From the NCBI RefSeq assembly GCF_019578655.1, contig NC_063256.1, positions 19,601,350-19,665,349 of the forward strand: 64,000 nucleotides of DNA. Reading direction: 5' to 3'. The notes beneath the pieces are model-generated. The model saw only the letters and a program-made list of their open reading frames with translations, made no database searches and had not been told where the DNA came from. The translations under genes and the position numbers were made by a program. This stretch comes from Ricinus communis. Lineage: Eukaryota > Streptophyta > Magnoliopsida > Malpighiales > Euphorbiaceae. This document shows, one piece after another, positions 1 to 11,907 of the stretch (positions are counted from its first letter, which is position 1; each line of letters starts with the position of its first letter).

Positions 1-1059
1 TGAACACCCAACCTTAAAAAATAACTAGTAGATACAAAAGAATGTGTAGCCCTAAAGTCTAGCAAAAATCTAGCCTCGGATAGTAGACTGGAATAATACT
101 TGACACCACAGTATTAGAGGCTTGCGCATCTTGATGGGTAAGAGTGAACACTCTTACCTGTCCACGGCCTGACTGATGTGAACCCGAAGCCTGGCTCTGA
201 ACTCTGCCCCCCGATCTGCCTCCTATAGCTCTGCCTCCGAAACCATGGTCCTATTGCCGGAAAACTGAGATCCACCCAGAGAATAACTAAGAGCTGCAGA
301 AAAAGCTAGTCGGGCTATGCTAGCAGATGAGCCTTGAGAAAAAGCTAGCTGACTGAAATAGTGAGGGCATGCTCGAGCCATATGACCCATCTTACCACAC
401 CTGAAATAGGCTCTACTAGAAATTAGGTACGGTCATTGATGTGACCTGTTGCACATATGATAAGTGTTGGCTCCAGAATTAGAACTGTTATAACCAGAAC
501 TTTACCCACTGCCACTGAAGCCCTGCCCTAGCCTGTATCCTCAACTACCCTTCCGAATCTAAAGAGGGAAAAATGTAATCCCTGAACCATTAAGATGCTA
601 TTCCTTTTAGACAAAAACCTGACATCTTCATGGTCCTCTTATCAGAACACCGCAAATTTGATGCTATCTTTTCAATCTCGTCAAGAAAATCAAAAGGTCC
701 CTTAATACCCCATCGAACTCCATCGGTCTTAACTTGGTATACTCAGACATAGGGACCTCATTCAGATTCCCAGTATCGGACCTACTACTGTGACTCCTTG
801 AACCCTGAGTAGCCTACTGCTGCTGAAGAACCAATAGCTGCTCTAAGGTCCTTTGTACCCCAGTCATACCGGCTATAAAAGCTTCAATTGGAACTCCACT
901 AGCACCGGGTGCCTCTTGAGCCTCGCCTTGATTTGGCTAGGCTACCGCTCGAGGCATACCTCGCCTCTTAGTATCATGGGTCAGTGCTAGTGGAGCCGAC
1001 TGGGTAGAAACCTTATCTTGGGCTTCTTGGGCCACTGTTGCTGCTCGAGTCCTCGGCAT
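1..1059 (-). pseudogene. Ty3/gypsy gag remnant (5' part of a minus-strand element)
   Basis: Read on the minus strand, an ATG at 1059 opens a gag-like protein beginning MPRTRAATVAQ. A gypsy-type gag core follows (..EYTKLRP.. near 740) and then a CCHC-like zinc knuckle at about 365-415 (RCGKMGHMARAC). The first knuckle cysteine reads as Tyr and several in-frame stops are present, so the protein is dead. The ATG lies about 175 bp downstream, in element sense, of the LTR that starts at 1235. A primer-binding-like stretch next to that LTR (ATATCAGAGC, minus strand, 1220-1229) resembles the usual plant initiator-Met tRNA site. The rest of the polyprotein lies left of the window. The gypsy assignment rests on gag layout and LTR style, without pol in view. 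Confidence 0.7.
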
Positions 1060-2220
1060 AGCAGAAACTAAAAATAAACAGACAAAATATCAAAACGACA
1101 ACAAGCTCTCTAATGTGTAGCCCATATACTAGAATCAACGAAACATGTAAGAACCGACTTGACTCTAACTCTGCAGTAGCTAGGACGCTAACCTAGGTCG
1201 AAGAAAATCTAAACCTAAGCTCTGATATCAACTTTGTCACGACCCAGTCTATGGGCCCGTGACCGGTACTAAGGAATGGGTGGGCTTAAAGCCACCGAAA
1301 CCTATAGCAAGCCTGACTAATAAATAATTCAAATAAACACACATATATACTAATCAAATATATCAACAATTCATTTACATAACCACAACATAATTAAATC
1401 AATCCATTGACATATGATCGTTTAGTATTTTTCACATAAGTTTAACATGCCAAAATAAAATATTTAAATTTTAGAACAACTATTGTGAGAGTTTAGATGT
1501 CAAATGTTTAGAAATGAAAAAGGAATTAATTATATTAGGCTCGATGAAGAAAGAAGTCGGGCAGTTAAAAGAGAAGGACGGTGGAGAACCTAGTTGTCGC
1601 CTAAAAAATTAAAATTGATACTGTTAGTTTCGAGAGTGATACAAAATCATATAGTCTGATTTAAAGCAGTCATATATATAAAATAACTATTTGAATAATA
1701 TAGTATATCACAAAATAATAAATATGTGTCATATCATAATTTCAGAAAAATGCAATCTCTTATATACCTGGGACGAGTACCTCAGCAGAATCCTAAATTC
1801 CCCAATTCTAGCATCCTTTCGGCTCTTTTAATCCAATGAGACTGGCGCCAAGAGAGCAAAGCTCGACTAGGGTCCTTACATCCAGTCTGGTCACTTAAAT
1901 ACCAATAGAGCCGACGCCTAGAGAGCAACGCTCGACCAGGAACTTTTCTCCGGCAAATCAAAATTCTATAAGCCTACAGAGTGTGCTCGACCAAGGCGTA
2001 TATCGAATAATCTCTACTACCTAACTGATTTATATTGGTTCGCACACGGTCCTGATGCAACCCTTTAGATGGCACATTCTACTGTTATCTCATCCCGAAC
2101 CACAATATACATTAGCATCAATAAAATTATATGTAACATGATGCTCAAACCATCACAACTTTATTCAATTAACAATACTAAAATTAAATCACAGTACTTA
2201 TAACGACCTAATTTAATGAT

Positions 2221-2221
<1 letters not shown>

Positions 2222-2278
<57 letters not shown>
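2222..2278. repeat. (TAA)n microsatellite
   Basis: About 19 uninterrupted TAA units inside the long gypsy LTR. It is a simple repeat and probably length-polymorphic. Confidence 0.95.
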
Positions 2279-2279
<1 letters not shown>

Positions 2280-2652
2280 CTTAATAATGCATATGCTACT
2301 AAAATAACCATAATAACTATTCATTAAAAGAATTACATTTAAATCCAAATATGACACATGCAACACAATATATGACTTTAACTCACAATTCTATCAAGTT
2401 TTTACTATTTGCTCTTACGCCGAGCTCGGATGGAGCTGGCTGAACCAGTGAATTATCTATTCACGAAAATAATTAAGATTATTAAGTTAATAAAATATTT
2501 CATAACTTATCTTAGGCCTAAACTTCTAAATTTAGACTGTCTAAAAAATCCCGACTCGAAAATTCTATAAAAAATTTGGCAGAATCTCTCCAAAAATACA
2601 AACATTTAACCCTCATAAAACGGGTCCAGAACCTGCCAAACATATTTCTAAT

Positions 2653-2848
2653 TGTTGTCGAATAATCTAGAATATTATAGAATATGGAGTAATTAATAAA
2701 AGATAGAGTATAATTAATTAGAGATAATTCTAGATATTAGAATATTCTAGAATAAAAACTTCTCTAATTGTATATATATATATATATATATATACTTCCA
2801 TGATCAATAGACAATACAACAATTTCAGATTTATTTTCTACTTTTACA
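2653..2848 (+). repeat. Copia 5' LTR
   Basis: 196 bp, TGTTGTCG...TTTTACA, with an internal (TA)n tract near 2770-2790. It is followed without a gap by the tRNA primer site TGGTATCAGAGC. It is about 90% similar by eye to 7093-7292. Confidence 0.93.
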
Positions 2849-3043
2849 TGGTATCAGAGCCTAATCTTATTATCTGATCCTCCTTTGCTTCAGATTGCCC
2901 AAGTGAGCAATCATTTGTTAAAATAATTTTACCGCCTAGTGAGCACTGAGATTCTTGTGGTGTTTCTTTCTTTGTTGTCTGTGTCTTTGTTATTTGGGCA
3001 CTGCTATTATCCATTTTGTTCTCTGCTGCCTACTGTTGTAATC

Positions 3044-4110
3044 ATGAGTGGTACCAAATCAGTTTCTGTCACTACTGATATCATTCCGGTAATGATGAAA
3101 ATTACGAATCAAAAATTAAATTGGTCTAATTTTTATGGATGGAGCAAGAGTGTACGTGTGTATTTACGAAGCATCAACAAAGCATATCACCTAACAGATA
3201 ATCCTCCGGATGACAATACCAAGGAAGCTTGGTTAACAGATGATGCTCGCATATTCTTACAGCTGAAGAACTCAATTGACGATGAAATACTTCCTCTCAT
3301 TGATCACTGTGAGTATGTTAAGGAACTAATGGATTATCTGGATTTTATGTATTTGGGTAAAGGCAATATCTCTCGTATTTATGATGTGTGTCGGAGCTTT
3401 CATCGTTCTGAACAGCAAGATCAATATCTCACTGCTTATTTTATGAACTTTAAGCATACTTATGAGGAGCTTAATGAGCATCCAACGCAAAGCGGCCTTT
3501 CATTCCCTTGTTTCGTCGTGGCTTTATTGCCCTTTAGTTCTGACGTGACAGTCCAATAGGTTCAACGAGAACAAATAGCTGTAATGAGTTTTCTTGCTGG
3601 TCTTTGTCCTAAATTTGAGTCGGTAAAATCTCAAATTCTTTCCAGTCCCTAAATTCCAACGTTGCAGAAGACTTTTAGTAGTGTTGTCTGCAATGAATCA
3701 ACCCCATTAGTTGCTCCATCTCAGCCGACTAATGCCCTCATTAGTCGAAATACTGATTCTGGGCGATTCAACAGGAACATTAATAAAGGGGAAAGTTCAA
3801 GTAATCGGGTTCCAGAACAAGGGGGAGTTGTCTGCTACTATTGTCATGAGCCCGGACACACAAAACGAACTTGCAAGAAATTGCAAAATAGGCTTCAAAG
3901 GAATCCGTCTGCGCATATTGCAGCTACTACAACTCCTTCTCCTCAACCAACTGATAAGACAATCATGGTTTCTGCAGATGAATATGCTAAATTCTCTCAA
4001 TATCAAGAGACATTAAGGTCTCCTCGCGACTTATCAACGCTATTGTCGACTCAGGTAATCCAAGTCAATGTCTTCTTTCCTCTTCATCAAAATGGGTCAT
4101 TGATTCTGGT
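3044..4110 (+). pseudogene. Copia gag (broken)
   Basis: The likely start is ATG 3044 (MSGTKSVSV), not the upstream GTG. The N-terminal part carries the Copia gag pattern LNWSNFYGWSKSVRVYL and, later, a CCHC zinc knuckle at about 3833-3880 (CYYCHEPGHTKRTC) that binds the RNA genome. In-frame stops occur at 3557-3559 and near 3650, after which the same frame continues to about 4050. A frameshift near 4050-4080 then moves the reading to the protease frame. The product would have been the capsid/nucleocapsid part of the polyprotein. Confidence 0.88.
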
Positions 4111-5366
4111 GCTACAGATCATATGACAGGTAACCCCAATCTATTTTTCTCTTTTCAACCACATTCCTCTTCTAGCACTATTAGTTTAGCAGATGGATCG
4201 CCCTCACGTGTTATTGGCTCAGGCACTATTAATGCAACTTCATCCTTTTCTTTATCATCTGTCTTACATCTTCCACAACTTTTCTTCAACTTAATCTCTA
4301 TTAGTAAACTTACTCGAGCATTAAATTGTTGTATCTCATTTTTTCCTGACTACTGTCTTTTTCAGGATCTTATGACGAAGAAGACTATTGGTAGAGGACA
4401 TGAGTCAGGAGGACTATACATATTGGATACTCAGGTGCCTAAACCCATTGCATGTTCCAGTGCCCTCAGTCCGTTCGATATTCACTATCGATTGGGTTAT
4501 CCATCACTTCCGCTACTTAAACAGTTATATCCTCAGTTTTATAGTATATCTACTTTAAATTGTGAGTCTTGTCAGTTTGCCAAACATCATCGTGTGTTTT
4601 CAAGTCCAAGAGTCAATAAACGGGCTAGTAGTCCTTTTGAGTTAGTTCATTCTGACATTTGGGGTCCTTGTTCTGTAGTGTCTAAAACTGGATTTCGTTA
4701 TTTTGTTACTTTTGTAGATGATTATTCTCGTGTTACTTGGCTTTATTTAATGAAAAATCGTTCTGAGTTATTTTCATATTTTTCTAATTTTTGTGCTGAA
4801 ATTAAAACACAATTTAATCTTTCTGGTTTAACTTAAGAAGTGACAATGCAAAAGAATACTTACTCTTTTCAAACTTATATGACTCAAAATGGTATTGTTC
4901 ATCAAACTTCTTGTGTTGATACACCTTCTAAGAATGTTGTAGCTGAAAGGAAAAATAGGCACCTCCTTGAAACAGCTAGAGCTCTTCTATTTCATATGCA
5001 AGTTCCTAAATCATTCTGGGCTGATGCGGTTTCAACCGCTTGTTTCTTAATCAATCGTATGCCATCTTTTGTCCTTCATGGTAAGCCTCCTTATAGTATT
5101 TTGTTTCCTAATAAACCTTTATTTCCTATCGAACCATGAATCTTTGGGTGTACATGTTTTGTCAGAGATGTCCATCCTCATGTTACAAAATTAGATCCTA
5201 AGTCTCTTAAGTGTGTCTTTCTTAGTCATTCTCGTCTTCAGAAGGTATATCGTTGTTATTGTCCTGATCTTAATCGATACTTGGTATCTACTGATATTAC
5301 TTTTTTCGAAAGCACTCGGTTTTTCTCTGTATCTCCTTCTTTAGAACAAGCTGAGGATGATGATTA
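4081..5366 (+). pseudogene. Copia protease and integrase (broken)
   Basis: The frame opens with the aspartic-protease motif WVIDSGATDHM (about 4093-4125). A GAG-pre-integrase segment with a zinc-binding CxxC (CESCQFAKHH, near 4563) and the integrase core follow. The first catalytic Asp lies in HSDIWGP and the second region near 4835 is frameshifted, so TAA 4834-4836 truncates the frame. The integrase tail (AERKNRHLLETARALL, FLINRMPS) resumes at 4840-5139. A further stop at 5137 precedes the C-terminal FGCT..HVTKLDPKS region. The enzyme would have matured the polyprotein and inserted the cDNA; here it is inactive. Confidence 0.87.
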
Positions 5367-5501
5367 GTTGATTTATACGACTACCAGCATAGTAGCTGCG
5401 GACTCTAATCCACCACAAATTCAGCAACTACATATTCACCATGTCTATTCTAGAAGGCTGGTTTCTAGCGGTTCATTTCTTTCTTTATATCTTATGATCA
5501 T

Positions 5502-7086
5502 TTGTCACATTCTTCCTATTCTTTTATTGCCTCTATCGATTCCATCACTATTCCCAAAATAGTGCATGAAGCTTTATCTCACTCTGGTTGGCGCCACGCC
5601 ATGATAGAAGAGATGAATGCATTATATGCAAATGGTACTTGGCAATTGGTTGATTTACCTGCAGGCAAAAAGGCGATCGGATGTAAATGGGTATTTACCA
5701 TCAAAGTTGATCCAGATGGGTCAGTGGCTCGCCTCAAAGCCCGCTTAGTAGCAAAAGGCTATGCTCAGACTTATGGAGTGGATTATTCTAATACTTTCTC
5801 TCCTGTTGCTAAAATGGCATCTGTTCGGATTTTCATCTCTCTGGCTGCTACACATGACTGGCCATTACATCAACTAGACATCAAAAATGCCTTTCTTCAT
5901 GGTGATCTTAAGGAAGAAGTTTACATGGAGCAACCACCTGGATTTGTTGCTCAGGGGGAGTTTGGGAAAGTATGTCATCTTCACAAATCATTATATGGGT
6001 TGAAACAAAGCCCGCGAGCTTGGTTTGGAAAATTCAGTGAAGCTATTGAGACATTTGGGATGAGAAAATGCAAATCTGATCACTCAGTTTTCTATAAACA
6101 CTCGGAATCTAGCATCATTCTGTTAGTGGTATATGTGGATGATATTGTAATCACTAGGAGTGATTCTACAGGCATTTCATCACTTAAGTCCTTCCTTCAT
6201 TCCCAGTTTCACACGAAGGATATGGGAAATCTGAAATATTTTTTGGGTGTTGAAGTAATAAGAAGCAAGAAAGGTATTTTTCTGTCCCATCGAAAATATG
6301 TCCTTGATTTACTGCAAGAAACAGGAAAACTGGGGGCAAAACCGTGCAATGCACCAATGCATTCTAATATGAAATTCACCAAAGATGGTGAATTATTTGA
6401 GCATCCTGAGAGATATAGATGGCTAGTTGGGAAATTGAATTACCTTATAATAACTCGACCTGATATTGCCTATTCAGTCAGTGTTGTTAGTCAATTTATG
6501 GCAGCTCCAACAGTTCATCATTGGGCAACCTTAGAACAAATATTGTGTTATCTAAAAGGAGCTTCAGGACGAGGAATTCTCTATCAAAATCATGGGCACA
6601 CTCAAATCGAATGCTTCTCGGATGCAGATTGGGCAGGTTCTAAAATGGACAGAAGATCCACTACAGGCTATTGTGTTTTTCTTGGAGGGAATCTAGTCTC
6701 ATGAAAAAGCAAGAAGCAAAATGTTGTATTCCGATCAAGCGCGGAGTCAGAATACAGAGCTATAGCAAAAGCAACATGTAAAATTATATGGATATACCAA
6801 CTTCTGATGGAAATTGGTATAAAAATGTCTTTGCCGGCAAGACTTTGGTATGATAATAAAGCTGCACTTCACATTGCTGCTAATCTAGTGTTTCATGAAC
6901 GAACAAAACACATCGAGATTGATTGTCACTTTGTTCGTGAAAAACTACAACATGGTCTAATCACTACTAGTTAAGTGAAAACAGGAGAACAAATATGAAA
7001 TATATTTACAAAAGCTTTGAATGGAGTTAAAGTGGACTACTTTTGTAACAAGCTAGGCATGATTGATATCTATGCTCCAGCTTGAG
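5502..7086 (+). pseudogene. Copia reverse transcriptase and RNase H (one or more stops)
   Basis: An open frame from 5502 to 6704 carries the Copia reverse transcriptase with GCKWVFTIK, RLKARLVAKGYAQ, HQLDIKNAFLHGDL and the catalytic YVDDIV near 6136. The RNase H part follows (DADWAGSKMDRRSTTGY). TGA at 6702-6704 falls where the family has Trp after LVS. Beyond it the frame continues through QNVVFRSSAESEYRA, the DNKAAL motif and KHIEIDCHFVRE to the element end near 7086, with more stops near 6973 and 6996. This is the best-preserved part of the element. Confidence 0.9.
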
Positions 7087-7092
7087 AGGGAG

Positions 7093-7205
7093 TGTTGTAG
7101 AATAATCTAGAATATTATAGAATATAGAGTAATTAATAGAAGATAAAATATAATTAATTAGAAATAATTATAGAAATTACAATATTTTATAATAAAAATT
7201 TTTCC

Positions 7206-7239
<34 letters not shown>

Positions 7240-7292
7240 TGCCATGATCAATAAAGAACACAACAATTTCATACTTATTTTCTACTTTTACA
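7093..7292 (+). repeat. Copia 3' LTR
   Basis: 200 bp starting TGTTGTAG after a purine tract and ending TTTTACA, followed by the target duplicate CTAAT. It differs from the 5' LTR by scattered substitutions and a longer (TA)n tract, so the insertion is not very recent. Confidence 0.93.
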
Positions 7293-8602
7293 CTAATATT
7301 CATTAATTATTTAACAAGAGTTGCGCAACAAACAAACATTATTTTGCCCGCTGCAGCATAATTCAAATCACCATCTTTAGTTTAATAATCCAACACAATT
7401 ATTATTGCACAACCGCACACAATTAATTTGCTGGCATCAATTATTCACAGCCACAATTATCATAAAACTAAATAATAATTAATCATATAATTAATTCATA
7501 ATATTTATAATTAATATTTTTCTAAAATTTTTAAATGATTTTAAAGGTCTAAACAAATTCTACCGAACCCAAAATTTAACATTTGCGTCTGAAAAATGTC
7601 GGGATCCGAAAGCCGGCATAGCCAACGGCATCAGAATTCGAATTCGGAAGTATCTCCGCGAAGCTTGAGACGCGTTGAAACCAAAAAAGGCCAAAACCAC
7701 AGGCTTGCCCTTGCCGGAAAATGCTAGATTGAGGCTAGAAAGTGCTGCTCCGGTGAGGCTTCACCACCGGCTTCGGGAGAGAGTAATGGCGAAGAAAGGG
7801 CTGCCCAAGGGGTTTTCGGCAGTGGGGAGCTGGAATCCGCTGTCGGATTAGCAAGAAAATGACGACATGGGTCTGATTTGGCAGCGACAGCAAGGAAGGA
7901 AGCTTCCTCCTCTCGAGCACCTCTCCCTCGAGCACCTCTCCCTCGATGGCTGAAGGCAGCATGGACGGTAGAAACAAGCTGGCGACGTCGACGGCAGTTC
8001 ACGATAGACGAGGGACGAAGGGGCGGCAAGGGCAATGATCAGAAACAGAAAGTGCAAGGGAGAGGGAGTTGGTGGTGTCAATGGTGAGAAGAAGAGAAGG
8101 AGGAAAGTTTTGGGTCTCTTGCTAGGGACCAAAAGTTAATTTGCACTCCTAGAGAAATTGCCCATAAATCCCCTCAAATAAAACTACCCTGCTATAGTAC
8201 CCTTGCAACATTTATCCTATTTATTTTACACACACATAATATTTAGTTAAAACTAAATAAGCTAGTGTAAATTAAAGCTCATTAAAATAATCTCGATGCT
8301 ACTGGACAATATTCAATATAATTTAAATCCTTCTTTAATTTTAGAAATTTACACACGTATTAAATTAATTTAAATTAATTTTGACTCATTTAATCAAAGA
8401 TCACAAAACTATACCTTAATTTTATCAAAAATCGATATAATAAAATTATCTATGACAATATTAAATTTTAATATTTTTATAATAATCAATTATTATTTTG
8501 AAAGTATTTTATTAAATACTCAATTAAGTATCAGAGTATTTATTTATTAAAATGCTTCCTGAAAAGTAAAGAAATTAAAATTTAAAAATTACGGATATTA
8601 CA

Positions 8603-9395
8603 ATAAGTATTTTTATCACATTCAACTTTTCATATTATAAAAATAGAAGATCAAAGCAAGTAAAAGAATAGTAATAATTATCTTTATTAGACATTAAAAT
8701 TAATTATAATAAAAATATATTATTTTAATTAAAAATTAATTTTATATAAATTTAATACTAAATAACAAATTTATGGATGAAATTATTTTTATATTCAAAA
8801 TTCAGCCCTTTTAACGACATTGATTTTCCATAGAAGGGTAGACCAACGTCAAAGATTATAAAGTGGTGGTTTGTATTTAATTAAGCCTAATTACTAATTA
8901 AATTCTAAACTTTACACCTTCTTAATATTTTGATCCAATTCATTTAAAATTTTAAAATAAATACTTACTCTTTCAATTTATTTTAAAAAATATTTTTTAG
9001 TAACAATTTTTAAAATATTACAATGAAAAAAGTGACATGGCAAGTCAAATCTGCTTATTAACATAAAAATTAGTAATAAAAAAATTATTGTATTTAGAGA
9101 TAAAATATGTTGAAGTAATACACATACATGAGATTTTTAATGATCATATTTTTAAGTCTAGGATAAACTATTTTTACTGATTCATTATTATTATTTTTTT
9201 AATAAGTACAATCGACTTGTTACATCATTTTTTTACTGTGAAACTTCAAAAGAATTTATCAAAAAGTATTTTTTGAAATAAATTAAAAAAATGAGTATTT
9301 TTTAAAATATTTTAAAATAATTAAATAAAATTGTTAAAAAATGTAAAGTTCATTATTTAATTTGTAATAGGCTTTTTAATTATATAAATTTGTGT
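8603..9395. other. AT-rich intergenic DNA
   Basis: I see no coding region, RNA gene or clear repeat here. It begins immediately outside the gypsy LTR with ATAAG, which would be one copy of that element's target duplication. Confidence 0.6.
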
Positions 9396-9887
9396 GGGGA
9401 ATTTATAAACACCGCTTGAGGTTTGGCATTATATTTTTTATTTTTAATAATATGCACTTTTATCCTTCGTGTTAACTGCTATCAATATAGGTGTAGTATT
9501 TTGTAAATATACTGAAAAATGCTATAAAGTTTGCTTAACTCTGCATTTTTATTATTTTTCTGAATTTTAAATATATTTTTTAGATGGAAGAAAATAAAAT
9601 GCTGCATTTTTTTCTAATTTAAATAAAAAATATTTTGATTTCATTCTAAAATAAATTTCAATTTTATATAAGATTCATATAAAAATAAAAATATCATTTT
9701 AAGTTAGTAAAATATGACATCTCAGTACTTTGACCAACTTAAAATTCATTAAATTAACAGACTACTAACAGAATGACTATTAAGATGAATGATAAATAAA
9801 AAAGAGGGATGAAATTGTATATCTGTAGAAACTAGAAGATGTAAGTGCAGATTATGTCGAATCTCAGAAGGCATTTATAATTACCTC
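9396..9887. mobile_element. Decayed non-autonomous TIR element (MULE-like)
   Basis: The left end (GGGGAATTTATAAACACC) and the reverse complement of the right end (GAGGTAATTATAAATGCC) align. Similarity continues about 60 bp inward to a shared TGCACTT(T/A)(T/C)AT block, at roughly 65-70% by eye. The 9 bp flanks AATTTGTGT and AATCTATAT agree at 6 of 9 positions and differ only by transitions, as an old 9 bp target duplication of a Mutator-like element would. The 490 bp body has no coding capacity. The family call is tentative. Confidence 0.45.
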
Positions 9888-10816
9888 AATCTATATATAT
9901 TAATTTCCGAGACTTAATTTTTTTGACACATGTACTTAATTTTTGACATATAAATTTTTTATTTTGATATATGTATATTTATTTTAATACATGATACTCA
10001 AGCTTATATGTATTTTATAATTTTTTTAATTAATAAATTACATTCATAATTAAATACTATTTAAATCTTTAAAATAGCATATTAATTATAATTTAATATT
10101 ATATTAATTAATAAATAATTTTCTAATAAGATAATAATACTAATTCAATCTTAAAAAGTATATTAATTATATTTTAATATTATATTATATTAATAAATTA
10201 GTTAATTAAACTTAAAACTTTTTAAAAAATCAAAAATATTTAAAAATAATTAATTTACTATTATTTTTAAAATATTATATTAAAATTTTGATTAAATTAT
10301 AACTATCAATTCAATTTATAATCGAAATAATAATAACTGATATGAAAATTACCGCTAATAATTAACCTCTCACCGATTTCTTTTGGCGGGTCTGATTGAT
10401 ATTAGATTTTGTCTGATTTTCGTTTTTTTTTCGCCAAAATAAAACAAAATTGCACTACTTTTATTTTTTTATTTCACATTCATAAAAAAACGTTATAAAT
10501 AAGTCAAACCCTTTTATTTCACTAACTTTCGTTTATGTAGCATCCAATAAACTTTTTTCTTTTCCTTTTTTAAAAGGTGGCATCCAACAAACTCTTAGAA
10601 CATGAGCTAAATACAAATTTATGTACATAAAGTTATAATGGTTTAATATTTTAATTTTTAATTTAATTTAACAGATATTTAAATTTTTATTTTTTAATAT
10701 TTAAATATTTTTATCTTTCAATTTAATTTAATGTGCACTATAACAAAAAATATTAAAATATTATAAAAAATAAATTCAGATATTTATTAGGTTAAAAAGT
10801 TGATATATTAAACTAG
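9888..10816. other. AT-rich intergenic DNA
   Basis: Very AT-rich sequence with no supported gene or bounded repeat. Short purine/pyrimidine runs near 10420 and 10540 are simple sequence. Confidence 0.6.
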
Positions 10817-11907
10817 GAGACTACTGATTATTTCTTTAAGGAACATAACACTGGAGTTGACTTTTTGTCATCTTTGCTACATGCCCAGTCAGCATCAGAG
10901 AAGGCCTGTAGAGTCAGTTGTCTCTTGCAAGGTTTGATATGAAGCCCCATTTTTTTTAGTTTCGTGAAGATATCTTAGAATTCTCTTAATCTTCTGCCAA
11001 TCCGCAGCTGTAGAATGCTGCATATGTTGACTGAGTTTGTTCACAAAGTAGGAAATATCTGGTCTGGTATTACACAAATATTGGACACTACCAATAGTAC
11101 TCCTGAACACAACAGGATTCTTAAGAGACTCACTTTCACCATCATTTAACTGCTTGCTTGTTACTACTGGAGTTGGGCATGCTTTAATGTTACTCATTTC
11201 TGCCTTTTTCAAAATTTCTTCTATATACGTGTCTATGTCAAATACATTCCTGTCTCATCTCTCCTGACTTCAACACCTAAGAAGTGATGAAGGTCTCCTA
11301 TATCTTTAAGAGCAAATAGGCTTGTAGTCTTTTGATAAACTGTTGCACTGAACTTGAGCTACTATTTGTATCAATTATATCATCCACATATATTAGGACT
11401 AGCACAATCTAATTTCTGTCCTTCAAGAAGAATAAAGAGGTATCACACTTTAAGTCTTAAAACCCCAATTGACTAGAGTTTCTCTGATTTTTTCATACCC
11501 CTTGGTGCTTATTTCAGGCCATACAAGGCCTTGTTCAATCTGCATACATGATTGGGTTTGAGTTTGTCAATAAATCCACTATGTTTCTGCATGTACACTA
11601 CCTCCTGTAACCTTCCATTCAAGAATGCATTATTAACGTCAAGCTGCCTAACAATCCAATTTCTTGTGACAATAATAGTGAGAATTATTCTCATAGTAGA
11701 GGCTTTAATGAAAGGACTAAAAGTCTCATAAAAATCAATTCCTGGAGTCTGAGTAAATCTTTTTGCCACTAACCTGGCTTTACATTTTTGAAAGGTTCCA
11801 TCCTCATTGAACTTTGCTTTGAAGACCCATTTATTGCCAACTAAAATTGTATATGGCACTAAGTCCCAAGTCTTATTTCTTACCAGTGCATTTATTTCTT
11901 CTTTCAT
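10817..11907 (-). pseudogene. Copia reverse transcriptase / RNase H fragment
   Basis: Minus-strand reading from 11907 gives NKWVFKAKFNEDGTFQKCKA, RLVAKRFTQTPGIDF, RQLDVNNAFLNGRLQEVVYM and ALYGLK. The catalytic YVDDII follows near 11370-11385 in a different frame. The block at 11212-10895 (GSVQYLCNTRPDISYFVNKL) is the usual Copia stretch before RNase H, followed by FSDADWACSKDDKKST after another shift. The RNase H then jumps to its KK.SVVS segment, so an internal deletion is likely. It cannot make a working enzyme. Confidence 0.85.

Larger units (their letters stand above)
2653..7292 (+). mobile_element. Complete Copia LTR retrotransposon (degenerate)
   Basis: The LTRs at 2653-2848 and 7093-7292 are near-identical, and perfect 5 bp target duplications (CTAAT, 2648-2652 and 7293-7297) flank them. 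The 5' LTR is followed directly by TGGTATCAGAGCC, the usual initiator-Met tRNA primer site, and the 3' LTR is preceded by a purine-rich GAGAGGGAG tract. Internal order is gag, protease, integrase, reverse transcriptase, RNase H, which defines Copia. The coding region has several stops and frameshifts, so the copy is non-autonomous today. It is inserted in the LTR of an older gypsy element. Confidence 0.95.
1235..8602 (-). repeat. Long gypsy LTR (about 2.7 kb), split by a Copia insertion
   Basis: The sequence runs from TGTCACGACCC at 1235 to ACGGATATTACA ending at 8602; both ends have TG..CA form. In element sense the LTR begins TGTAATATCCGT and ends GGGTCGTGACA, immediately followed by the primer-binding-like site and gag. 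Removing the Copia at 2653-7292 and one copy of its TSD leaves about 2.7 kb, which is long for a plant LTR. The inside holds a (TAA)n microsatellite and a GC-richer block near 7620-8130 where short minus-strand open frames occur. I treat those frames as LTR sequence rather than genes. The partner LTR lies outside the window, so the gypsy TSD cannot be tested. Confidence 0.65.

Noticed and set aside
7724..8132. Overlapping open frames (Ser/Arg/Pro-rich) on both strands
   Set aside because: They lie in a GC-rich block of the gypsy LTR, have no recognised domain and overlap on both strands. Composition alone explains the lack of stops.
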